From DATLGD01 sp035540755 (GTDB taxonomy: Bacteria; Actinomycetota; Actinomycetes; Mycobacteriales; SCTD01): a DNA stretch of 14,252 nt. Shown piece after piece: positions 1 to 7,090 of this stretch; the stretch's first letter is position 1, and every line of letters begins with the position of its first letter. The notes under the pieces were generated by a model. The model was not told the DNA's origin. It saw nothing but the letters and a program-made list of their open reading frames with translations, and made no database searches. Made by a program: the position numbers and the translations under genes. Location: assembly GCA_035540755.1 (NCBI GenBank), contig DATLGD010000203.1, positions 1 to 14,252 on the forward strand, in the 5' to 3' direction.

Positions 1-811
1 CCCCGCCACCCCCACCATCGCGCTGCTCGGCGTCGGCAAGCTCGGCGAGGCGCTGCTGTCCGGGCTGATCCGCTCGGGCACGCCGCCGCAGTCGCTGATC
101 GGCGCCGAGAAGCACGCCGAGCGCGCCGCCGAGATCGAGCAGCGCTACGGCGTGCGCACCGCCGACGCCGGCGCGGCGGTGGCGCAGGCCGACGTCGTGC
201 TGCTCGCCGTCAAGCCGCAGGACATGGTCGCGCTGCTCACCGAGGTCGCCGGCTCGCTGCGTCCGGGAACGCTCGTGGTGTCCATGGCCGCGGGCATTCC
301 GACGGCGCTCGTCGAGGGGGCGCTGCCCGAGGGCACCGCGGTCGTGCGCGTCATGACGAACACCCCGGTCTTCGTCGACGAGGCGATGTCGGCGCTGTCG
401 GCCGGCACGCACGCCGGTGCCGAGCACCTCGGCCGGGTCGAGGAGATGCTGGCGCACGTCGGCAAGGTCGTGCGGGTGCCGGAGTCGCAGCAGGACGCCG
501 TCACCGCGCTGTCGGGCTCGGGCCCGGCCTACTTCTTCTTCCTCGTCGAGGCGATGATCGACGCCGGTATCCTGCTGGGCCTGCCGCGCACCGTGGCCGC
601 CGAGCTCATCGTGCAGACCGCCGTCGGCTCGGCCCGGATGCTGCGCGAGAGCGGTGAGCACCCGGTGCTGCTGCGGGAGGCCGTCACCTCGCCCGGCGGC
701 ACGACGATCGCGGCGATCCGCACGATGGAGGACCACGGCGTGCGCGCGGCGATGCTCGCGGCGATCGAGGCTGCGCGCGACCGGTCGCGCGACCTCGCCG
801 CGGGAGGCTGA
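1..811 (+). CDS. proC: Pyrroline-5-carboxylate reductase (5' end outside window)
   Basis: This enzyme carries out the last step of proline synthesis, the NAD(P)H-dependent reduction of 1-pyrroline-5-carboxylate to L-proline in the cytosol. The frame is open from base 2 and gives 269 residues to the TGA at 809-811. ProC proteins are about 270 residues long, so only a few N-terminal residues are missing. The Rossmann motif GVGKLGEAL lies at the N-terminus with Lys where Met is more usual, followed by the conserved VKPQD. The substrate-site signature LSGSGPAYFFFLVEAM and the C-terminal SPGGTTIAAI are both clear. The usual MPN segment reads MTNTP, a mild departure. The next gene is on the same strand 179 bases away, separated by a strong hairpin, so proC probably ends its own transcript. 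Identification is firm. Confidence 0.96.
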   Translation, partial: PATPTIALLGVGKLGEALLSGLIRSGTPPQSLIGAEKHAERAAEIEQRYGVRTADAGAAVAQADVVLLAVKPQDMVALLTEVAGSLRPGTLVVSMAAGIPTALVEGALPEGTAVVRVMTNTPVFVDEAMSALSAGTHAGAEHLGRVEEMLAHVGKVVRVPESQQDAVTALSGSGPAYFFFLVEAMIDAGILLGLPRTVAAELIVQTAVGSARMLRESGEHPVLLREAVTSPGGTTIAAIRTMEDHGVRAAMLAAIEAARDRSRDLAAGG

Positions 812-827
812 CCCCCACCCCCTTTGG

Positions 828-853
828 CCGCCAGGAGCCCTCCTGACGGTTCC
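828..853. repeat. Near-palindromic repeat, first copy after proC
   Basis: This 26-base copy begins CCGCCAGGAGCCCTCC and continues TGACGG, 16 bases after the proC stop. It is a near-direct repeat of 892-917, with three differences. The complement of its core reads CCGTCAGGAG-GG-CTCCTGGCGG, two 10-base arms around GG that can pair with one G-U. The same core recurs at 892-917, 928-953 and four times in 11141-11278. It is non-coding here. Its function is unknown. Confidence 0.75.
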
Positions 854-891
854 GGGCACCCGCCCAACGGCCGGAGCCACTCCACCCCCTT

Positions 892-953
892 CCGTCAGGA
901 GCCCTCCCGACGGTTTCGGAGGACCGCGAAACCGTCGGGAGGGCTCCTGGCGG
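892..953 (+). terminator. Large inverted repeat, probable proC terminator
   Basis: The arms 892-917 (starting CCGTCAGGAGCCCTCCCGAC) and 928-953 (ending GGGAGGGCTCCTGGCGG) are reverse complements over 26 bases with one mismatch, separated by the 10-base loop 918-927. The structure lies between proC and the efflux operon on the same strand. It could act as an intrinsic terminator without a U-tract, as is common in high-GC actinobacteria. Each arm is itself a copy of the dispersed repeat, so termination may be a by-product of two repeats in opposite orientation. The right arm ends 25 bases before the -10-like box of the next operon, so it could also affect that promoter. Confidence 0.6.
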
Positions 954-978
954 AGAGGCGCCCACGCCGGCGGCTCCC

Positions 979-984
979 TAGGAT
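979..984 (+). promoter_or_regulatory. -10-like TAGGAT, leaderless geometry for the efflux operon
   Basis: TAGGAT is followed by six bases and then GTG at 991. A TANNNT box 6-8 bases before a start codon is the usual arrangement for leaderless actinobacterial transcripts. No Shine-Dalgarno sequence precedes 991, which agrees with this. No clear -35 is visible. Confidence 0.55.
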
Positions 985-990
985 GAGCCG

Positions 991-2351
991 GTGAAGCGCC
1001 TGGTCCCCGTCGTGGCGCTGGCCGCTGCCGCCGTCCTCGTCGGCGGGGTGGCCCTCGCCCGGTCCGGCGACGACCTGCCCCAGGTGCAGCTGGCCGAGGT
1101 GGTGCGGGCCGACGTCGCCGAGGTCGTCGAGGCCCCGGGCAACGTCACCGCCCGCGCCAGCGCGACGCTGACCAGCCCGGCCGACGCCGTCGTCGAGGCG
1201 GTGCTCGTGCAGGACGGCGAGAGCGTCACCGCCGGCCAGGTGCTGGTGCGGCTGGCGTCGCCGTCGGCACAGGAGCGGCTGCGGGCCGCCGAGACCGCCG
1301 CCGCCAACGCCGCGGCCGCTCGGGTCGACGTGCCGCGCGCCGACCTGTCGCCGCTGCAGGACGCGCTCGACGCCGCCGCCACGGCGTCCTTCAACGCCGG
1401 CTACGCCGCCGCGGCGCAGCTGCCCGACCCCGAGCAGCGGGCCGCCGCCGAGCGCCAGGTGGCCGAGGCCGAGCAGCGGTACGCGCAGTCCTCGGCGGCC
1501 GCCCGGGAGGCGATGCGGTCGGCCGACGCCGGCGCCGGCAGCCTCGAGTCAGCGCTGAACGCCGTCGGCGGGGCGCAGCGGGCGCAGGCCCAGGCCGCGG
1601 TCACGGCGGCGCGCGGCGTCGTCGACGCGCTGACCGTCACCGCGCCGATCGACGGCGTCGTCACGCTCGGCGCGGTCGAGGGCGGCGGGGGCGGGGGCGA
1701 CCTGTCCGGCCTGGTCGGCAGCCTGCCCGCCGAGGTGCAGGGGCAGGCGGAGGCGCTCCTCGGCGGGGGCGGCAGCGCCGGCGCGCCGACGACGACGAGC
1801 AGCGCGCTCACCGCCGGCCAGACCGTCTCGTCCGGCAGCAGCCTGCTCACCGTCACCGACCTGTCCGGCCTCGGCGTCACCGCCGAGGTCGACGAGACCG
1901 ACGTGCTGCTCGTGCAGCCGGGCGTGCAGGCCGACGTCGAGATCGACGCCGTCCCGGGCGCGGTGTACGGGGCGACCGTGGCCTCGGTCGACGTCGCGCC
2001 GACGGCGTCCACCCGCGGCGGCGTCGGCTACCGGGTGCGGCTGGTGCTCGCCGAGGGGCGCACCGACGACGGCGAGCCGGCGCCGTCGCCCAAGCCGGGG
2101 ATGAGCGCGATCGTCGACCTGCAGGTGCGCAGCAGCGGCTCGGGCGCACTGGCCGTCCCGACGTCCGCGGTGGTCCGCGACGGCGCCGATGACGCCGTGC
2201 TCGTCGTCGAGGACGGAGTGGTCGAGCGCCGGGTCGTGCGGCTCGGCGCGCAGGGCGAGGACCGGGTCGAGGTGGTCAGCGGGGTGGAGGCGGGCGAGCG
2301 GGTCGTGGCCCGCGACGCCGACCGGCTGACCGACGGGCAGCGCGTGCAGGC

Positions 2352-2355
<4 letters not shown>
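991..2355 (+). CDS. MacA/HlyD-type efflux periplasmic adaptor-like protein
   Basis: This 454-residue protein is the extracytoplasmic adaptor of a MacAB-type ABC efflux system. In monoderm-like organisms such adaptors work with the MacB-like permease without a TolC channel. Residues 4-24 form an N-terminal signal anchor. The first lipoyl half lies at about 58-88 (ATLTSPADAVVEAVLVQDGE), an Ala/Glu/Gln-rich helical hairpin at about 92-212, and the second lipoyl half starts at 215 (LTVTAPIDGVVTLG). A beta-barrel (VTAEVDETDVLLVQPG) follows at about 296-335, then a membrane-proximal domain to the C-terminus. About 45 Gly/Ser/Thr-rich residues (about 230-275, with GGGGGG and GGGG runs) interrupt the second lipoyl half. 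GTG 991 is chosen for its N-terminal anchor and leaderless promoter. The stop overlaps the ATPase start (ATGA). The substrate is unknown. Confidence 0.88.
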
Positions 2356-3103
<748 letters not shown>

Positions 3104-3107
<4 letters not shown>

Positions 3108-4291
3108 GGGTGGCCGAGGCGTTCCGGGTGGCGGTGACGGCGCTGCAGGCCAACCGGCTGCGCAGCCTGCTGACCATGCTCGGGGTCATCATCGGCGTCA
3201 GCGCGGTGGTGGTGCTCGTCGCGATCGGCACCGGCGCCAAGCAGGAGGTCGAGAACCAGGTCAACGGCCTCGGCGCCAACCTGGTGATCCTCGTGCCCGG
3301 GCAGCTGGAGTTCGGCTCGGCGCCCACCCGCAGCCGGCTGGAGCTCGCCGACGCCGACCGGGTCGGCCGGGCGATCGGGCAGCCGGGCGACGTCGCCGTC
3401 ACCCTGGCCTCCGGCGAGACGGTGCGGGCCGGCGGCAACAGCGCGTTCGCCACCGTCAACGGCACCAACGCCGCGGTGCCGCGCATCTTCAACCGGCCGG
3501 TCGCGCGGGGGGAGTACCTGCGTGAGAGCGACGTCGACACCCGGCGGCGGGTGGCCGTCATCGGCCCGGAGCTGGCCGACGTGCTCTTCGAGGGCGCCGA
3601 CCCGCTCGGCCGCAACGTCGCCGTCGGCGGCGTGCGCTTCCGGGTGATCGGGGTGTTCGCGCCGCTCGGCGGCGCGTTCGGGGCCAGCCGCGACGCCGAG
3701 GTGCACATCCCGGTGACGGCGGCGCAGCGGCTGTTCGACGACATGCGGGTCGACGCGCTCGCGGTGAAGGCGCCGACCACCGAGGAGATCGACGCCGTCT
3801 CGGGCACCGCGCTCGGCGTCCTGCAGAGCCGCTACCCGGACGAGGAGTTCAGCGCCGTCACCCAGGACCAGATCCTCGGCACGGTCGGACGCATCCTCGG
3901 GCTGCTGACGACGGTGCTCGCCGCCATCGCGGCGATCAGCCTGCTGGTCGGCGGCGTCGGGGTCAGCAACATCATGCTGGTGAGCGTCCGGGAGCGGACC
4001 CGGGAGATCGGCCTGCGCAAGGCGGTCGGCGCGAGACAGCGGGACGTGCTGCTGCAGTTCCTGATCGAGGCGGTGCTGCTGACGACGATCGGCGGCGTGC
4101 TCGGCATCGCGCTCGGCGTCGGCGGGTCGCTCGCGCTGGCCGCCGCGATCGAGCAGCTGCCCGCCGTCATCACCTGGTGGTCGCCCGCGCTGGCCTTCGG
4201 GGTGAGTGCCGCCGTCGGCGTGTTCTTCGGCGTCGTGCCCGCCCGCCGGGCCGGCCGCCTGGACCCCGTCGTCGCGCTCCGGTCGGAGTGA
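3104..4291 (+). CDS. MacB/FtsX-type ABC transporter permease
   Basis: This 395-residue membrane protein is the permease of the efflux system. The N-terminus has the MacB signature (ANRLRSLLTMLGVIIGVSAV, about residues 16-35) within the first membrane segment (20-42). A large extracytoplasmic MacB-core domain spans about 45-262. Three more membrane segments lie at about 265-290, 317-348 and 358-380, forming the FtsX domain with the conserved SVRERTREIGLRKAVGA (294-310) and the C-terminal PARRAGRLDPVVALR. The GTG at 3104 overlaps the ATPase stop (GTGA). GTG 3110 is an alternative start. A weak GGGGG lies at 3090-3094, next to the palindrome. The three genes 991-4291 form one operon. The substrate cannot be read from sequence. 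Confidence 0.93.
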
Positions 4292-4293
4292 GT

Positions 4294-4299
4294 CAGGGT
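4294..4299 (+). promoter_or_regulatory. Imperfect -10 (CAGGGT) before acuC
   Basis: CAGGGT lies seven bases before GTG 4307, in the same geometry as TAGGAT before 991 but with C for the first T. There is no clear Shine-Dalgarno before 4307, so a leaderless transcript separate from the efflux operon is possible. Only 15 bases separate the permease stop from acuC, so read-through is the alternative. Confidence 0.35.
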
Positions 4300-4306
4300 T
4301 GAGCCC

Positions 4307-5491
4307 GTGAGCACCCTGGTCGTCTGGGACGACGAATTCACCACCTACGACCTCGGGCCGACGCATCCCCTGCGCCCGCTGCGCCTCGACCTCACGATGC
4401 GGCTGGCCCGCGAGCTGGGGGTGCTCGACCGCGAGGGCGTCGTCGTGCACAGCCCTGCGCCGGCCGACGACAGCGTCCTCGAGCTGGTGCACGACCCGCT
4501 GTACATCGCGTCGGTGAAGCGCGCGCCCGACGACGTCATGGGCCGGATGTCGCTGCGCTGGGGGCTCGGCACCGAGGACAACCCGATCTTCCCGCGCATG
4601 CACGAGGCCTCGGCGCTGGTCACCGGCGCGACGATGGACGCCGCCGCCGCGGTCTGGGAGGGCCGCCACCAGCACGCGGTGAACATCTCCGGCGGGCTGC
4701 ACCACGCCATGCGCGACCGCGCCTCGGGCTTCTGCGTCTACGACGACCCCGCGATCGCCATCGCCTGGATGCTGTCGCAGGGGGCCGAGCGGATCGCCTA
4801 CGTCGACGTCGACGTGCACCACGGCGACGGCGTCGAGGCCGCCTTCTACGACGACCCGCGGGTGCTGACGATCAGCCTGCACGAGAGCGGCCGCTATCTG
4901 TTCCCCGGCAGCGGCTTCCCCGACCAGTGCGGCGCGGGCGACGCCGTCGGCACCGCCGTCAACGTCGCCCTGCCGATGGGCACCGGTGACGCCGGCTGGC
5001 ACCGGGCGTTCGACGCCGTCGTGCCGCCGCTGGTGCGGACCTTCGATCCGCAGGTGCTGCTCACCCAACACGGGGCGGACACGCACGCGCTCGACCCGCT
5101 GGCGCACCTGCTGCTGTCGGTCGACGGCCAGCGGTTGGCCTACGAGCGGCTGCACGACCTCGCGCACGAGGTCTGCGGCGGGAAGTGGATCGCCGTCGGC
5201 GGCGGCGGCTACGAGCCGGTGCAGGTCGTGCCGCGCGCGTGGACGCACCTGCTCGCGACGGCGACCGGGGTCCCGGTGGACGGCGCGACGCCCAACGCCT
5301 GGCGCGAGGTGGCCCGGGAGAAGGGCGGGGAGTTCGCGCCCACGCACCTGACCGACGGCAAGCCGGTGGTGTTCCGAGCCTGGGAGGGCGGGCCGGGGGA
5401 CCCCGACGACAGCATCGACGTCGCCGTCGTCAAGACCCGCGAGGCAGTCTTCCCGCACCACGGCCTCGACCCGATGGCGGAGCAGGGATGA
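4307..5491 (+). CDS. acuC: AcuC-type deacetylase (histone deacetylase superfamily)
   Basis: This is a 394-residue zinc-dependent deacetylase of the arginase/deacetylase fold. In Bacillus, AcuC removes acetyl groups from lysines of acetyl-CoA synthetase and so tunes acetate use. All key positions are visible: the His pair 132-133 in SGGLHHA, metal ligands Asp169 and His171 in DVDVHHGDG, Asp258 in QHGADTHALDP, and the transition-state Tyr302 in GGGGY. The Asp/His/Asp numbering is nearly that of bacterial HDLP. The usual FND segment near 145 reads YDDP. Length fits AcuC (about 390). The stop overlaps the next start (ATGA), so the two proteins are probably made together. The symbol rests on family membership; the physiological substrate is not shown. 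Confidence 0.88.
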   Translation: MSTLVVWDDEFTTYDLGPTHPLRPLRLDLTMRLARELGVLDREGVVVHSPAPADDSVLELVHDPLYIASVKRAPDDVMGRMSLRWGLGTEDNPIFPRMHEASALVTGATMDAAAAVWEGRHQHAVNISGGLHHAMRDRASGFCVYDDPAIAIAWMLSQGAERIAYVDVDVHHGDGVEAAFYDDPRVLTISLHESGRYLFPGSGFPDQCGAGDAVGTAVNVALPMGTGDAGWHRAFDAVVPPLVRTFDPQVLLTQHGADTHALDPLAHLLLSVDGQRLAYERLHDLAHEVCGGKWIAVGGGGYEPVQVVPRAWTHLLATATGVPVDGATPNAWREVAREKGGEFAPTHLTDGKPVVFRAWEGGPGDPDDSIDVAVVKTREAVFPHHGLDPMAEQG

Positions 5492-6258
5492 GCCTGCGCG
5501 ACCACCTGGTGCGGCACCGGATCGCCGGCGACGTGGCGACACCGCGGCACGAGAACCTGCGCAACATCGGCCGGATGCTGGACGACCACGACGAGTACTG
5601 GTTCGGCCTGGTCCGGAGTCACGACTGGACCTCCGGCGAGGTGCTCGACGTGATGGCCCGGCGGGCGGGCCTGTCGCCGGACCCCTCGCACGTCGACGGC
5701 GCGGACGTCATCGACCCCGACCTGACGATCGCCCAGCTCGACCGCTGGCGTGACCGGCTCGCGCTCGCGGCCGGCCGCGGCGAGCGGGTGCTGCTCGCCA
5801 CCGGTCACCCGACCGGTGTGCTCTCGCTGCACGTCGCCGTGGCGCAGGCGCTGCGCGCCGCCGGCGCCGAGGTGCTCGTGACGCACTCGGACTGGACCTG
5901 GCCGTGGAACGTGAGCAACGAGTGGACCCGGCGTCGGCCGCGGCACGTGCGGTGCGTGGCCGGCGTCCACGTGCTGGCCACCGGCGGCGAGCTGCTGCAC
6001 ACCCACCGGCCCGAGCCGATGGGCGCCGTGCTCGCCGCGCTCGACCGGGCGCCCGACCTCGTCGTGGCCGACCACGGCTGGGCGGGCGCGGCCGCGGAGG
6101 CCGGGATCGACACCCTCGGCCTCGCCGACTCCAACGACCCGGCGCTGTTCGTGGCCGAGGAGGAGGGCAAGCCGGTGGTCACCGTGCCGCTCGACGACAA
6201 CGTCCCGCCGCACCTGTACGACCCCCTCGCCGCGCACGTGACCGCCGGCTGGGCCTGA
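5488..6258 (+). CDS. Conserved acuC-linked protein, putative phosphatase
   Basis: This 256-residue soluble protein has no signal peptide or membrane segment. I recognise it as a conserved actinobacterial family found next to acuC and often labelled phosphatase, but I know of no experiment supporting that label. Conserved-looking motifs are RIAGDVATPR (11-20), ATGHPTGVL (104-112), HTHRPEPM (171-178), VADHGWAG (193-200), ADSNDPALF (213-221) and VPLDDNV (233-239). The His/Asp-rich motifs suggest a metal or phosphate site. ATG 5488 is chosen because it overlaps the acuC stop (ATGA) and because residues read further upstream in this frame are Arg-rich acuC shadow. The tight coupling suggests a shared role with AcuC. 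Confidence 0.8.
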   Translation: MSLRDHLVRHRIAGDVATPRHENLRNIGRMLDDHDEYWFGLVRSHDWTSGEVLDVMARRAGLSPDPSHVDGADVIDPDLTIAQLDRWRDRLALAAGRGERVLLATGHPTGVLSLHVAVAQALRAAGAEVLVTHSDWTWPWNVSNEWTRRRPRHVRCVAGVHVLATGGELLHTHRPEPMGAVLAALDRAPDLVVADHGWAGAAAEAGIDTLGLADSNDPALFVAEEEGKPVVTVPLDDNVPPHLYDPLAAHVTAGWA

Positions 6259-6259
6259 C

Positions 6260-6274
6260 CCGCAGCGCCTGCGG
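6260..6274 (+). terminator. Short hairpin after the acuC operon
   Basis: CCGCAG (6260-6265) and CTGCGG (6269-6274) pair around CGC, one base after the stop at 6256-6258. There is no U-tract. The stem is short, so this is a weak candidate. Confidence 0.35.
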
Positions 6275-6296
6275 ACGCGCCGCCGGCGTCCCGGCC

Positions 6297-6378
6297 GTCC
6301 CTGCCTTGATCATCAGGAGCCTGGCAGCGACTCGCCGCCGGCGCGCCGCTGCGGCGTCCCTGTTGATCATGAGGGCCC
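6297..6378. repeat. Composite repeat: two TTGATCAT units flanking a hairpin
   Basis: The first unit reads GTCCCTG-CC-TTGATCAT-CAGGAGCC (6297-6321). The second reads GTCCCTG-TTGATCAT-GAGGGCCC (6356-6378). They are direct repeats 57 bases apart, differing by a CC insertion and a few substitutions. Between them GCAGCG (6324-6329) can pair with CGCTGC (6347-6352). TGATCA is an AT-rich island in very GC-rich DNA. The element occupies part of the 303-base gap 6259-6561, in which I see no gene. It may be a dispersed intergenic repeat or a pair of protein-binding sites. Confidence 0.6.
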
Positions 6379-6455
6379 GCGCGCGGCGGCCTCAGGCAGG
6401 GACGTGGCCGGCCGCCGTCACGGGACTGTCGTGACTCCTGCTGCACCTGGGTCTG

Positions 6456-6482
6456 TTGCGCAGCGTGGTTCGGGGCTACTCT
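6456..6482 (+). promoter_or_regulatory. Possible promoter for the HTH gene
   Basis: TTGCGC (6456-6461) and TACTCT (6477-6482) resemble -35 and -10 boxes with a 15-base spacer, shorter than ideal. Transcription would begin near 6489, leaving a leader of about 70 bases before ATG 6562. Confidence 0.35.
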
Positions 6483-6507
6483 CCGTCCCTGCACGCGCGT
6501 GTCCGTC

Positions 6508-6531
6508 GTGCCCGGTGGGGAAGCCGGGCAC
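6508..6531 (+). other. Leader hairpin upstream of the HTH gene
   Basis: GTGCCCGG (6508-6515) pairs perfectly with CCGGGCAC (6524-6531) around the loop TGGGGAAG. It ends 30 bases before ATG 6562. If translation instead begins at GTG 6499 this region would be coding, but the residues it would encode look unconserved. Confidence 0.4.
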
Positions 6532-6561
6532 CGCGACGCGTGCCGACCCGGCGGTGTCCCG

Positions 6562-6753
6562 ATGTCCAACCTGTCCGATGTGCGGTTCCTGACCGTGCAG
6601 GAGGTGGCCGCGCTCATGCGCGTGTCCAAGATGACGGTGTACCGCCTGGTCCACTCCGGCGAGCTCGCCTCCGTGCGGGTCGGCCGATCGTTCCGGGTGC
6701 CCGAGCGCGCGGTCAACGACTACCTGCGCGGAGCCTTCGACGACGTCGGCTGA
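6562..6753 (+). CDS. Small excisionase/BldC-type helix-turn-helix protein
   Basis: This 63-residue MerR/excisionase-like DNA-binding protein consists almost wholly of one winged HTH domain (about residues 9-56). The segment LTVQEVAALMRVSKMTVYRL is followed by VRVGRSFRVP. It strongly resembles M. tuberculosis Rv0500A, which also lies between proC and the bS22 gene, so this is a chromosomal regulator or nucleoid-type protein rather than a prophage excisionase. ATG 6562 is chosen because conservation begins just after it. Its Shine-Dalgarno is weak. GTG 6499 would add 21 Gly/Pro-rich residues; mycobacterial homologues also carry an N-terminal extension, so the longer form cannot be excluded. Target sites are unknown. 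Confidence 0.88.
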   Translation: MSNLSDVRFLTVQEVAALMRVSKMTVYRLVHSGELASVRVGRSFRVPERAVNDYLRGAFDDVG

Positions 6754-6829
6754 CGGCGTCCGCCGGGCACGCCGCCCGCCGGCGCGGCCCCTCCTGCCGA
6801 GCGCCCGGCAGCCGGTCGGCGCGCGCGGG

Positions 6830-6835
6830 TAGGCT
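6830..6835 (+). promoter_or_regulatory. -10-like TAGGCT before the bS22 gene
   Basis: TAGGCT lies in the 150-base gap between the HTH and bS22 genes. Initiation near 6842 would give a leader of about 60 bases containing the AGAGGT ribosome binding site. No -35 consensus is visible. Confidence 0.5.
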
Positions 6836-6903
6836 GACCGCTCCGATCTGAGCGCGGCACGGCCTGTGCCGCCCCGAGAGCAACGCGAGCAGAGGTCCTT
6901 CAC

Positions 6904-7002
6904 GTGGGTTCCGTCATCAAGAAGCGCCGCAAGCGGATGGCCAAGAAGAAGCACCGCAAGCTGCTCAAGCGCACCCGCGTCCAGCGCCGCAACAAGAAGT
7001 AG
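6904..7002 (+). CDS. Small ribosomal protein bS22 (AURKAIP1/mS38 family)
   Basis: This 32-residue, extremely basic protein starts MGSVIKKRRKRMAKKKHRKL and ends RRNKK. It is nearly identical to the 33-residue M. tuberculosis Rv0500B product. That family was seen as bS22 in mycobacterial 70S structures, on the small subunit near the decoding region, and is related to mitochondrial mS38/AURKAIP1. GTG 6904 is preceded by AGAGGT (6891-6896) at good spacing, and the frame closes at TAG 7000-7002. The gene is too short for many gene finders. Its place after the HTH gene is conserved in actinobacteria. Confidence 0.93.
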   Translation: MGSVIKKRRKRMAKKKHRKLLKRTRVQRRNKK

Positions 7003-7035
7003 CCGCGCGGCGCCTCGGGCCGGCTCCCGCAGCAC

Positions 7036-7041
7036 TAGGGT
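7036..7041 (+). promoter_or_regulatory. -10-like TAGGGT before the SAM hydrolase-like gene
   Basis: TAGGGT lies 49 bases before ATG 7091. Initiation near 7048 leaves a leader of about 43 bases carrying GGAGG at 7081-7085. A GTG at 7048 would also fit a leaderless start, but its frame is not the conserved one. Confidence 0.5.
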
Positions 7042-7090
7042 CGGACCGTGGCCCGCCGGGCACCGGTCCGGCGCCTGCGGGGAGGTGCCG

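Noticed and set aside
5185..5487. Upstream extension of the acuC-linked protein
   Set aside because: The extension is Arg-rich antisense-like filler from the acuC reading frame. The ATGA overlap at 5488 marks the start.
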